Positions 15,677-23,641 of a stretch of DNA of 61,071 bases are shown one piece after another (position 1 is the first letter of the stretch; each line of letters starts with the position of its first letter). The stretch covers positions 1 through 61,071 of the forward strand of contig CAAGBS010000043.1 of NCBI GenBank assembly GCA_900768125.1. Reading direction: 5' to 3'. The position numbers and the translations under genes were made by a program. This DNA comes from Oscillospiraceae bacterium. Lineage in GTDB: Bacteria; Bacillota; Clostridia; Oscillospirales; Ruminococcaceae. A model generated the notes under the pieces. That model worked only from the letters and a program-made list of their open reading frames with translations, did not search any database and was not told the origin of the DNA.

Positions 15677-17071
15677 TTATTTCTTTCTTGCAAGCCTGAT
15701 TATATCCATGAATTTCAGCCTGCTGCCGCTGTGGAGGATTATCAGCTCATAGACCCTCGCAACGATAACGGCGACCAGCACCACGGAAGCCGCCAGTATC
15801 AGGACTGCTGACAGCACCTCCGGCAGTGAAAGATTTCCGAGCAGCAGCGCGGACGGCAGCGCAAACGGCGAACTTACCGGGAAGAAGCACGCAAATGTCT
15901 GCATAGCGTTGTCAGAAGCGGCGCCGGTATCAAGGCTGTCCATCGTCATAATGCTCGGGAAATACGCCAGATAGAAGCCAAGCACTCCCAGCAGCGAATA
16001 GGGCTGCATTGCCTGCGCGAGGTCTTCCATTCTGCTGACGGAAGCGCCGACCAGCGCGGCTATCAGCGCGAATAACAGAAATCCCAGCACGAATATCACG
16101 AAAATCAGAATAAATGTCAGCGGAGACAGGCTGCCGAAGCTGCCGTTTACCGCTTCCGCTATTGCCGCGTTCTCGCCGACCTGCAGTTCCGTGTTCTGCA
16201 TTATTTTTATCAGGTCGCCGCCGATGCCGAAAGGTGCAGTCACCGCGAAAGAGATACCGCCCACCGCGCCGATGAGCATGAACTGAAGCAGCGATACCAG
16301 ACCCATCGCCAGCACCTTTCCGATGACTATGGCGAGCGGTCTCACCGAGGTGAGAAGCAGTTCCATAACGCGGGAGGTCTTTTCAGTCGCGATGGACTGA
16401 GCCACCATCTGACCGTATGCAAAAATAAGTATGAACAGCACCAGCGAAATCACCATCGGAACGACGTAGTTTATCATCGTCTCGAACACGTTCCACTCGT
16501 CCGCGCCCGCCTGTATCTTGGAGGCGGTGACGTACCTCTGCGTAGCCGCGTAATTCTCCGGCGAAACTCCCGCGTTCATCATGTTGCGGTAGGTCACCAG
16601 CCCGGATACAAGTCCGGAAAGCGTATCCACGGAGCCGCTGTCGGTGTCCGGCGAATAGTAGGTCTTGACCGCATATCCGAGCACTTCCCCGTCGGACTGG
16701 TCGGCGGTCACTGTCACCAGCGCCTTCCCCGCGTCCGCCTGCGAAAGCGCGTCGATAAGTTCGGCGGCAGATTTGTCGGTCTCGCTCAGCTTTACTCCGG
16801 ACTGCTCCAGCACAGCGGCGTCATCAGCGGTGAGTGTTCCGCTGTCGTCGATGAGATATACCGCGCTGAGGTCTATCGTCTCGGAGGAGATGTTTCCGGT
16901 CAGCAGCTCGCCTGCGCCAGCCAGCTTGGGGATAATATTCACGCCGCCAACCAGCAGCATGACTATGATACACACAATGACAGTCCCGACTATGAACGAC
17001 TTCGAATGCACCTGCTGAGTGAACGTGAATCCGAAAACCTTTTTCCAGCCTCTTGCTGCGTCATTTTTCAT
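15677..17071 (-). CDS. ABC-2 type exporter permease (NatB/YhaP-like)
   Basis: The 464-residue protein has one N-terminal helix (about residues 27-47), a large extracytoplasmic region of about 140 residues, and five or more helices in the C-terminal half. This is the ABC-2 family 3 topology of NatB and YhaP. I start it at the ATG at 17071, which overlaps the end of the ATPase gene, giving MKNDAARGWKKVFGFTF; an upstream ATG at 17104 lies deeper in the ATPase gene and lacks a ribosome site. It pairs with the upstream ATPase to form an exporter. The substrate could be Na+, a peptide or an antibiotic, and cannot be read from sequence. Confidence 0.85.
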   Translation of the reverse strand: MKNDAARGWKKVFGFTFTQQVHSKSFIVGTVIVCIIVMLLVGGVNIIPKLAGAGELLTGNISSETIDLSAVYLIDDSGTLTADDAAVLEQSGVKLSETDKSAAELIDALSQADAGKALVTVTADQSDGEVLGYAVKTYYSPDTDSGSVDTLSGLVSGLVTYRNMMNAGVSPENYAATQRYVTASKIQAGADEWNVFETMINYVVPMVISLVLFILIFAYGQMVAQSIATEKTSRVMELLLTSVRPLAIVIGKVLAMGLVSLLQFMLIGAVGGISFAVTAPFGIGGDLIKIMQNTELQVGENAAIAEAVNGSFGSLSPLTFILIFVIFVLGFLLFALIAALVGASVSRMEDLAQAMQPYSLLGVLGFYLAYFPSIMTMDSLDTGAASDNAMQTFACFFPVSSPFALPSALLLGNLSLPEVLSAVLILAASVVLVAVIVARVYELIILHSGSRLKFMDIIRLARKK

Positions 17072-17963
17072 CTGAACCACCAACCTTTTCGATGAATATT
17101 TCATTTAGCGACGGCTCGCGAAGTTCGTACTTTATCAGCGGCATTCCGCTTTCAATTATCTTATTGAGCAGCATATGAGCCTGCTCCTCGCTGCTTACGC
17201 TGAAGCTGGAGCCGTTCGGAGTAACATCAGTGGCAGTCAGCCCGCATTCCTGAGCCATCGCGGTGATATCCCCCTCGCACTTCACGGTGAGCTTCACTCT
17301 GCCGTAGCCTTTCTTTATCGCGTTGAGGTCGCCCTGCAGCACGGTCTTTCCCTTGTTTAGAATGACTATGTCCCGGCAGAACTCCTCGATAGTTGACATC
17401 TGGTGGCTCGACATGATGATGTATTTGTTTTTCTGTATCTCCTCGCGGATAACGCTCTTGAAAAGCTCCGCGTTCACCGGGTCGAGACCGCTCAGCGGCT
17501 CGTCAAGGATAAGCAGCTGCGGGTCTGCGGCAAGCGCCGCAATAAGCTGTATCTTCTGCTGATTACCCTTTGAAAGCTGCTCGGCGCGCTTGTCGCGGTA
17601 TTCCTGCACGCCCATTCGCCCGAACCAGTAGTCCAGCGCACGCTGCGCGTCCTGCCGCTTCATTCCCTTTAGGGAAGCGAAGTACAGCAGCTGGTCCATT
17701 ATTTTATACTTGGGATAAAGCCCGCGCTCCTCCGCGAGATATCCCACCGAATTTCCGGCGGTGGTGAATCTTTTCCCGTCCCAGGTGACGGAACCGCTGT
17801 CCGCACTCAGCATTCCGAGTATCATTCGGATAGATGTCGTCTTGCCGGCACCGTTGGTTCCCAGCAGCGCGAAAACTCCAGGCTCGGTCAGTTCAAAGCT
17901 GAGACCGTCCACAGCGCGGTAGGCGCCGTAGTTCTTCACCAGATTCTCGACTTTCAGCGACAT
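17061..17963 (-). CDS. ABC exporter ATPase (YhaQ/NatA-like)
   Basis: The 300-residue protein has Walker A LLGTNGAGKTTS, the signature LSKGNQQKIQ, Walker B LLILDEPLSGLDP and the H-loop SSHQMS. The VGYLAEERGLYPK segment and a C-terminal extension of about 90 residues match the YhaQ/NatA subgroup. I start at the ATG at 17963, where GAGGAG is spaced 10 bases upstream; an upstream GTG overlaps that ribosome site. It energises the permease encoded by the overlapping next gene and has its own consensus promoter. Confidence 0.9.
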   Translation of the reverse strand: MSLKVENLVKNYGAYRAVDGLSFELTEPGVFALLGTNGAGKTTSIRMILGMLSADSGSVTWDGKRFTTAGNSVGYLAEERGLYPKYKIMDQLLYFASLKGMKRQDAQRALDYWFGRMGVQEYRDKRAEQLSKGNQQKIQLIAALAADPQLLILDEPLSGLDPVNAELFKSVIREEIQKNKYIIMSSHQMSTIEEFCRDIVILNKGKTVLQGDLNAIKKGYGRVKLTVKCEGDITAMAQECGLTATDVTPNGSSFSVSSEEQAHMLLNKIIESGMPLIKYELREPSLNEIFIEKVGGSDEK

Positions 17964-18004
17964 ATATATCACACTCCTCTTATCTGTTTATGTGTTGTAT
18001 ATAC

Positions 18005-18033
18005 AGTATAATCTGTTATAAAGGATTTGTCAA
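18005..18033 (-). promoter_or_regulatory. Sigma-A promoter of the ABC exporter operon
   Basis: On the minus strand TTGACA (18028-18033) and TATACT (18005-18010) are 17 bases apart. Confidence 0.8.
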
Positions 18034-18057
18034 GGGGTTTTGTGAAATTTTTTTCAC

Positions 18058-18086
18058 TTGACACGGCGGACTGAATATAGTAAAAT
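18058..18086 (+). promoter_or_regulatory. Sigma-A promoter of the CBS-domain gene
   Basis: TTGACA (18058-18063) and TAAAAT (18081-18086) are 17 bases apart, 33 bases upstream of the start at 18120. It diverges from the exporter promoter. Confidence 0.75.
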
Positions 18087-18119
18087 GGAAATACCACCAG
18101 CAGTTTCAAGGAGGACGTT

Positions 18120-18557
18120 ATGCCAGAAGAGTCAGTAAATATAGCCAAGATAATGATACCCAAGGTGTCTGTAGCGTTCGTTCATGCGAACGACACGGTG
18201 CGCCAGGGGCTGGAGATAATGAAATATCACCGCTACACATCAATACCGGTGCTGGACGAGAATGACGTATATCTCGGCAGCGTGACGGAGGGCGACTTCC
18301 TGCGGCATATACTGAGCACGGGTACGACTGATATGAAGTCCCATGAGCACTGCCGGATAGGCGAGATCCTGCGGAGCAATTTCTGCGCGCCGCTGCCGAT
18401 ATTTTCATCGCTCTCGGAGCTGATATCCCGTGCGCTGGACCAGAACTTCGTGCCGATAGTGGACGGGCGCGGCTGCCTGTGCGGTATAGTCACCAGACGC
18501 GCGCTGATAGTACATATGAACGAGGCGCTGTCGGAAAAAACAGAAAACGCAGAATAA
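18120..18557 (+). CDS. CBS-domain pair protein
   Basis: The 145-residue protein consists of two CBS motifs, each with the pattern of a conserved hydrophobic strand ending in Asp-rich turns: IPVLDENDVYLGSVTEGDFLR in the first and VPIVDGRGCLCGIVTRRALI in the second. CBS pairs bind adenosine nucleotides such as AMP, ATP or c-di-AMP and act as sensors. A strong AAGGAGG site precedes the ATG. It is monocistronic and faces guaB, whose enzyme also contains a CBS pair; the two may respond to related nucleotides, but that is inference. Confidence 0.88.
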   Translation: MPEESVNIAKIMIPKVSVAFVHANDTVRQGLEIMKYHRYTSIPVLDENDVYLGSVTEGDFLRHILSTGTTDMKSHEHCRIGEILRSNFCAPLPIFSSLSELISRALDQNFVPIVDGRGCLCGIVTRRALIVHMNEALSEKTENAE

Positions 18558-18568
18558 GGATATAATAA

Positions 18569-18595
18569 ATCCCCGCAGCGTACGACTGCGGGGAT
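18569..18595. terminator. Bidirectional terminator between CBS gene and guaB
   Basis: ATCCCCGCAG (18569-18578) and CTGCGGGGAT (18586-18595) form a perfect 10-bp stem with AT-rich flanks on both sides. It serves the two convergent genes. Confidence 0.85.
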
Positions 18596-18616
18596 AATTA
18601 TTTATAAATACAGATA

Positions 18617-20089
18617 TCAGAATCCGGTGGAATAGTTCGGAGCTTCCTTTGTGATCTGGATATCGTGCGGGTGGGATTCTCTCAGACCTGCGCCGGTGAT
18701 GCGGACGAACTCCGCACGCTCCTGCAGTTCGGAAATAGTCGGGCAGCCGCAGTAGCCCATACCGGAGCGGATACCGCCGACCAGCTGGAATATAGTATCA
18801 GCAACGGATCCCTTGTAGGGCACGCGTCCCTCAACGCCCTCGGGAACGAGCTTCTTGCTCTTATCCTGGAAGTAGCGGTCTGCGGAGCCCTTCTTCATTG
18901 CGGCAAGGCTTCCCATGCCTCTGTATACCTTGAAGCTTCTGCCCTGATAGATCTCAACGTCGCCGGGCGCTTCCTCGCAGCCTGCCAGCAGGGAGCCGAG
19001 CATTACGCAGTTTGCACCTGCCGCAAGAGCCTTGACGATATCGCCGGAGAACTTGATGCCGCCGTCCGCGATGACCGGAACGCCGTACTTAGCGGCTGCG
19101 CAGGCGCAGTCGTAAACTGCGGTGATCTGCGGAACGCCGATACCTGCAACGATTCTCGTGGTGCAGATAGAGCCGGGACCGATACCTACTTTGACAGCGT
19201 CAGCGCCAGCCTTGATGAGATCTTCTGCCGCAGCGCCGGTGGCAACGTTGCCCGCGATGATCACTGCGTCAGGGAACGCAGTCTTTATCTTGTCGAGAGT
19301 GGTCATGATGTTCTTGCTGTGGCCGTGTGCGGAATCCAGCACCAGCACGTCGGCCTGAGCTTTCAGCAGTGCGCCGGCTCTGTCCAGAACATCTGGAGTG
19401 ATGCCGATAGCGGCACCACAGAGGAGTCTTCCGCCTGCGTCACGCGCGGTGTTCGGGTACTGAACGCTCTTCTCGATATCCTTGATGGTGATGAGCCCCT
19501 TGAGGTAGCCGTTCTCGTCAACCAGCGGGAGCTTCTCTATCTTGTGCTTCCTCAGTATCTCCTGAGCCTGCTGGAGCGTAGTGCCGACCGGAGCGGTAAC
19601 GAGGTGATCCTTGGTCATTACCTCGCCGATCTTCTGGTTGTAGTCGGTGATGAAGCGGAGGTCGCGGTTAGTGAGGATACCGACCAGCTTGCCGCTCTCA
19701 ACGACCGGAACGCCGGAGATCTTGTACTTGCCCATCAGCGCGTCTGCGTCAAATACGCTGTCCTGCGGGGAGAGGAAGAACGGGTTAACGATAACGCCGT
19801 TCTCGGAACGCTTTACCTTGTCTACCTCGTCCACCTGCTGCTCGATGGTCATGTTCTTGTGAATGATACCGATACCGCCCTCGCGTGCGATCGCGATAGC
19901 CATGCGGCTCTCGGTGACTGTATCCATCGCAGAGGTCATGATCGGGGTGTTGAGCGTGATGTTCTTTGTGAGCTGCGTCCTGAGGTCGATCATGTTCGGG
20001 GTGACGTCGCTCTTCGCGGGAATGAGCAGCACATCGTCGAACGTAAGTCCTTCCTTGACAAATTTTTCGTTGTAGTTACAGTTCAGCAT
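18617..20089 (-). CDS. guaB: Inosine-5'-monophosphate dehydrogenase
   Basis: The 490-residue enzyme oxidises IMP to XMP with NAD+, the committed step to GMP. It has the N-terminal FDDVLLIPAKSDV barrel strand, a CBS pair (about residues 95-205), the catalytic loop GIGPGSICTTR with the active-site Cys, and the flap region ending with YKGSVADTIFQL. Its length is the family norm. The gene is alone, with a promoter 168 bases upstream and a terminator-like hairpin in the leader, which suggests attenuation. Downstream it shares a bidirectional terminator with the CBS gene. Confidence 0.97.
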   Translation of the reverse strand: MLNCNYNEKFVKEGLTFDDVLLIPAKSDVTPNMIDLRTQLTKNITLNTPIMTSAMDTVTESRMAIAIAREGGIGIIHKNMTIEQQVDEVDKVKRSENGVIVNPFFLSPQDSVFDADALMGKYKISGVPVVESGKLVGILTNRDLRFITDYNQKIGEVMTKDHLVTAPVGTTLQQAQEILRKHKIEKLPLVDENGYLKGLITIKDIEKSVQYPNTARDAGGRLLCGAAIGITPDVLDRAGALLKAQADVLVLDSAHGHSKNIMTTLDKIKTAFPDAVIIAGNVATGAAAEDLIKAGADAVKVGIGPGSICTTRIVAGIGVPQITAVYDCACAAAKYGVPVIADGGIKFSGDIVKALAAGANCVMLGSLLAGCEEAPGDVEIYQGRSFKVYRGMGSLAAMKKGSADRYFQDKSKKLVPEGVEGRVPYKGSVADTIFQLVGGIRSGMGYCGCPTISELQERAEFVRITGAGLRESHPHDIQITKEAPNYSTGF

Positions 20090-20183
20090 ACGGTTTTAAA
20101 TCCTCACTTTCTCGATCCTGTTTCTGGTGCGCGCAGGTGTTCCTGCGTCTTTCTCATATTCTGGAACATAGTCCCGTGATAAG

Positions 20184-20219
20184 GAAAAAAGCCGCTGAGT
20201 ACGTCATGCTCATGGCTTT
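20184..20219 (-). promoter_or_regulatory. Attenuator-like hairpin in the guaB leader
   Basis: Read on the minus strand, AAAGCC plus TGAG pair with CTCA and GGCTTT, and a run of six T follows. It forms an intrinsic terminator about 95 bases ahead of the guaB start and some 30-40 bases after the likely transcription start. It does not match the purine riboswitch pattern. The controlling signal is unknown. Confidence 0.55.
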
Positions 20220-20256
20220 CCGTTTCCGGAGATATCCCCGAAGATATATTGTAAAT

Positions 20257-20285
20257 ATTATACCACTAAACCGCCTAATTTTCAA
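20257..20285 (-). promoter_or_regulatory. Sigma-A promoter of guaB
   Basis: On the minus strand TTGAAA (20280-20285) and TATAAT (20257-20262) are 17 bases apart. Confidence 0.75.
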
Positions 20286-20390
20286 GCGCAAACCCGGAGA
20301 AAAATAAACAAATATCGCGGCGTATTTTCACCCGATTTCGGAAAAATTCACGCTTTACCTGAAAATCTCGAAAAAAAATCCGCCAGCTTA

Positions 20391-20419
20391 TTGACGAACA
20401 AAGATATTTATTATAGAAT
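20391..20419 (+). promoter_or_regulatory. Sigma-A promoter of the rpe-rnf-like operon
   Basis: TTGACG (20391-20396) and TAGAAT (20414-20419) are 17 bases apart, 67 bases upstream of rpe. Confidence 0.7.
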
Positions 20420-20486
20420 ATATATGTATGGCTGAATAATGCCTGCTAAAAAATGTAATATATATAACAGATAAGGAAATGATGAT

Positions 20487-21176
20487 ATGATAAAGATCTC
20501 TGCTTCGCTTCTTGCCTGCGACCTTGCGGACATATCCGGCGAGCTTGACCGCTGCAGGGCGGCTAAGGTGGACTGGATACACTTTGACGTAATGGACGGC
20601 GCGTTCGTTGAGCAGATAACCTACGGCAGTCCGGTGCTGAAATGCGTCCGTAAGGCTACCGATATGTTTCTTGACGTGCACCTGATGGTGAACGACCCGG
20701 AAAGCCAGATAAAATTCTTCGCGGAAGCCGGCGCAGACCTGATAAGCTTCCATATTGAGAGCCGCAGCGACCCCCGTAAGACGCTGGAACTGATACGCTC
20801 CCACGGAATGAAGTCCGCGCTTGCCGTAAAGCCGGGGACCCCCATCGAGGAAGTCTTCCCGCTGATAGAACTCTGCGATATGGTGCTCGTGATGACTGTC
20901 GAGCCGGGCTACGGCGGGCAGGCGTTCATTCCGGAAACGCTGGACAAGATACGCGCCCTGCGTAAATTCGCCGGAGAATCCATCGACATAGAAGTAGACG
21001 GCGGCATAAACGCAAAGACCGCCCCGCTGGTAAAGGAAGCCGGCGCAAACGTACTCGTAGCCGGGACCGGGCTTTTCAAGGCGGAGGACATGGCGCTCGC
21101 AAACGCGATGCTGAAATATGAAGCGAAAACCGCGCAGGCAGACCCGCAGAAAGTTCCGCAGAAAGGACAGCCATGA
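20487..21176 (+). CDS. rpe: Ribulose-phosphate 3-epimerase
   Basis: The 229-residue TIM barrel interconverts ribulose-5-phosphate and xylulose-5-phosphate in the pentose phosphate pathway. Family marks are KISASLLACD at the start, HFDVMDG, DVHLMV, VEPGYGGQ and DGGINAKT. The metal-binding His and Asp residues are in place. A basic tail of about 15 residues (ending QKVPQKGQP) extends past the usual end. Its stop overlaps the start of the Rnf-like D gene by ATGA, so it is translationally coupled to a membrane complex with which it has no obvious metabolic link. Confidence 0.95.
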   Translation: MIKISASLLACDLADISGELDRCRAAKVDWIHFDVMDGAFVEQITYGSPVLKCVRKATDMFLDVHLMVNDPESQIKFFAEAGADLISFHIESRSDPRKTLELIRSHGMKSALAVKPGTPIEEVFPLIELCDMVLVMTVEPGYGGQAFIPETLDKIRALRKFAGESIDIEVDGGINAKTAPLVKEAGANVLVAGTGLFKAEDMALANAMLKYEAKTAQADPQKVPQKGQP

Positions 21177-22387
21177 TAACACCCATAACCCAGCGCGACC
21201 CGCGCAAGCTGTATCTGGAGCGCCTGGTATTCATGGCGGCGCTGCTGATACCGGCAGTGTTCCGCGGCGGCTTCAGACCGCTGGTGGTATGCGCGGTGTG
21301 CGTCATCTGCTGCATGCTCACGGACTGGATATGCTGTAAGCTGCGCCGGATAAAATACGACATAAAGGACCCCGCAGTCATGTTCTGGGGACTGTGCTGC
21401 GCGATGCTGATGCCCGCCGGGATACCGCATGTGCTCGCGGGACTTGCCGCAGTCATCTGCATAGCGCTCGGAAAGCACGTCTTCGGCGGCAGCGAGAATC
21501 TGGTGTTCTCCCCGCCCGCGATTGCAGTCGCGTTCCTGATAATCTGCTACCCCAGCGACATGCTCTACTTCCCCCGCGTAGGCGAGGTCATACCGATGTT
21601 CTCGGAATATCAGGGTACTTTCACCCGCTCGATAGAATACACGATGAATCTCAGTTCCACCCCTTCGCAGTCGGTGATGGACATACTGATGGGCAATGTG
21701 CCCGGCGCTATCGGCGCTGTGAACATACTTGTAATACTTGTCATCGGCGTGTGCATGCTGATAAAGCACTCCACCAGCTTCACCGCGCTGATCTCCTGCC
21801 TGGCTTCAGTCTGCGCTATTTCCGCGCTTTATCCCCGTATCGGGGTTTCGCCGCTCATGTCGGTGTTCTACGAGCTTTCCGGCGGATTCCTGCTGTTCGG
21901 GATAGTGTTCATGTCCGCCGAGCCTTACATTCTGCCCAAGCGCCGCGCCGCGCGGGTCATCTATGGCATCGTACTCGGCTACACGGTGATGATGTTCCGG
22001 TATTTCGGGCAGGTCGAGGGCTGCTTCGTGTTCGCGCTGCTTATCGTCAACGCGATGAGCGGAGCGTTCGACACGATTGTCGAGAACCTCATCTACTGGA
22101 AGCGCAACTACCTCAGTTCCTTCGAGACCAGCAAAAACCGCGCCCAGCAGGGCGGGATAAAGCTCACCGACACCCAGGAGATACAGCTTCCGGAAAAATA
22201 CCGCTACAACATGCCGCCCATCGACGGAAAGATCAAGAGCCACAAGCGCCGCCGCCCTGCGATAATACAGCCGCAGGGATCGCAGCCCCGCCACGAGCAG
22301 CTTGAGATACCAGACGAGGACGACACAAAGACGGCAGATTTCGGAACGTCCGACAAGCCAGAAAAGGAGGACCGCAATGAACAATAA
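21173..22387 (+). CDS. RnfD/NqrB-like membrane protein
   Basis: The 404-residue protein has about nine or ten hydrophobic helices matching RnfD/NqrB, and a charged cytoplasmic tail of about 90 residues not usual in RnfD. The segment SSTPSQ aligns with the covalent-FMN motif SGATP of RnfD and keeps the Thr. The following NVPGAIGAVN corresponds to the family's GS-x-GE-T/S segment but lacks the Glu. It begins inside the rpe stop and is followed by RnfE- and RnfA-like genes. RnfB, RnfC and RnfG are absent. It may still bind flavin, but a role in a classical ion-pumping Rnf complex is doubtful. Confidence 0.7.
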   Translation: MITPITQRDPRKLYLERLVFMAALLIPAVFRGGFRPLVVCAVCVICCMLTDWICCKLRRIKYDIKDPAVMFWGLCCAMLMPAGIPHVLAGLAAVICIALGKHVFGGSENLVFSPPAIAVAFLIICYPSDMLYFPRVGEVIPMFSEYQGTFTRSIEYTMNLSSTPSQSVMDILMGNVPGAIGAVNILVILVIGVCMLIKHSTSFTALISCLASVCAISALYPRIGVSPLMSVFYELSGGFLLFGIVFMSAEPYILPKRRAARVIYGIVLGYTVMMFRYFGQVEGCFVFALLIVNAMSGAFDTIVENLIYWKRNYLSSFETSKNRAQQGGIKLTDTQEIQLPEKYRYNMPPIDGKIKSHKRRRPAIIQPQGSQPRHEQLEIPDEDDTKTADFGTSDKPEKEDRNEQ

Positions 22388-23018
22388 ATCCTCCGGAACA
22401 GGAAGAGTCAGCCTCGACGGACTTTTCCGCCAGAACATAGTGCTGATGAGCGGACTTGTCACCGCACCGATAATCGTAGCGGCGACAACGTTCGAGCGCG
22501 CGCTGATACTTACGCTGAGCTTTTTCCTGATATCCTATTCATCAATACTTATCTGCCGCTTCATTCCGCGGAAGATAGTCTACACCGTGCGCATAATATG
22601 CTATGTCGGCGTTGCTGCGGTGATGTACATTCCCACCATGCTGATACTCAACGTGCTTTTCCCCGTGACGGCGCAGGCTGTCTCCATCTACATTGAGATA
22701 CTGGTGGTGAACTCGCTGATCCTGGCGAAGACCGAGAGCCGTTTCTACCTCTGCACCATGCGGGAGATGGCTGTGGACGCGCTCATATATATCCTGGGAT
22801 ACGCCATCGCGGCTTTCGCGGTGGGTATCATACGGGAGTTCCTGGCTTACGGCTCGCTGTTCGGCCTGAGGGTCTGCGACGCGCCCATGCCTGCGGCTAA
22901 AACGCCGTTCTTCGGGTTCATTCTTCTCGGTATCCTCGCGGCTGTCTGCCGCGGACTCACCACCCGCAGAAGAAAGCGCTCCAAAAACTCCGGAGTTATC
23001 CGAAAGGGGGCGGAGTGA
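22377..23018 (+). CDS. RnfE/NqrD-like membrane protein lacking cluster cysteines
   Basis: The 213-residue protein has about six helices and aligns with RnfE/NqrD (IIREFLAYGSLFG near the end corresponds to LREIIGNGTLFG). The two cysteines that bind the membrane [2Fe-2S] cluster are missing: the GLCP position reads VTAPI, and the conserved NC of the fourth helix reads NS (VVNSLIL). I start at the ATG at 22377, with AAAGGAGG upstream, overlapping the RnfD-like gene by 11 bases. The protein is complete otherwise and not obviously decayed, so the loss looks functional rather than degenerative. Confidence 0.7.
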   Translation: MNNKSSGTGRVSLDGLFRQNIVLMSGLVTAPIIVAATTFERALILTLSFFLISYSSILICRFIPRKIVYTVRIICYVGVAAVMYIPTMLILNVLFPVTAQAVSIYIEILVVNSLILAKTESRFYLCTMREMAVDALIYILGYAIAAFAVGIIREFLAYGSLFGLRVCDAPMPAAKTPFFGFILLGILAAVCRGLTTRRRKRSKNSGVIRKGAE

Positions 23019-23611
23019 TGGACGTCATCGCCAAGATAGTCTCCGTTGCGATGGTCTCCGTGTTCGTGCAGAATGCGATATTTGACCGCGCGTTCGGAAG
23101 CAACGTAGGTATCTACGCTTCGCGGAAAAACAGCACCGTCATCGGCTTCACCCTCGGCATAACCGCAATGACTACAGTTTCGAGCGTCCTATCGTTCTTC
23201 GTTGACCAGGCGCTGCTTCCAACTGAATTTGGCTGGCTGTTCATGCCGCTGATATATTCTGCGATAATCAGCGTGCTGTATATTCTCGGGCTGCTCCTGC
23301 TGTGGCGTTGTTTCCCGAAGATCTTCAAAAAGATACGCAAATATGTCCACCTGGCGATTTTCAACTGCACGGTCATCGGCGCGCTGTTCCTGAACTCCAA
23401 CTACGGCAGCGACATCTGGTCCTATCTCGGATACGGCTTCGGGACCGGAATAGGCTTCTTCCTGGCGTGCTTCCTGCTGAACATCGCACACGAAAAGCTT
23501 GACAGCGACAAAATACCCAAGATATTCCGCGGATATCCCATCATGCTGATATACATCGGCGTGATATCGCTGGCGTTCTACGCGCTGGCGGGCTACACCG
23601 TTGACTTCTGA
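23018..23611 (+). CDS. RnfA/NqrE-like membrane protein with one of two cluster cysteines
   Basis: The 197-residue protein has six helices and aligns well with RnfA: FNCTVIGALFLN matches TNCAVLGVALLN, and FRGYPIMLIYIGVISLAF matches the conserved last helix. The first cysteine of the RnfA motif FLGxCPFxG is replaced (FGSNVGIYAS), while the NC cysteine remains. The start is the ATG at 23018, overlapping the previous stop as TGATG. It follows the D- and E-like genes, the order seen in part of rnf operons (D-G-E-A-B), but G and B are missing. Confidence 0.75.
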   Translation: MDVIAKIVSVAMVSVFVQNAIFDRAFGSNVGIYASRKNSTVIGFTLGITAMTTVSSVLSFFVDQALLPTEFGWLFMPLIYSAIISVLYILGLLLLWRCFPKIFKKIRKYVHLAIFNCTVIGALFLNSNYGSDIWSYLGYGFGTGIGFFLACFLLNIAHEKLDSDKIPKIFRGYPIMLIYIGVISLAFYALAGYTVDF

Positions 23612-23641
23612 TAACACGACTACTACATTCTGGGAGATATC

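Noticed and set aside
18665..20179. A 504-codon open frame opposite guaB on the plus strand
   Set aside because: It is fully antisense to a certain gene, has no ribosome site or family motif, and arises from the codon bias of guaB.
20090..20250. Purine (guanine) riboswitch in the guaB leader
   Set aside because: The conserved purine-aptamer sequence and three-way junction arms are not recognisable; only a terminator stem is supported.
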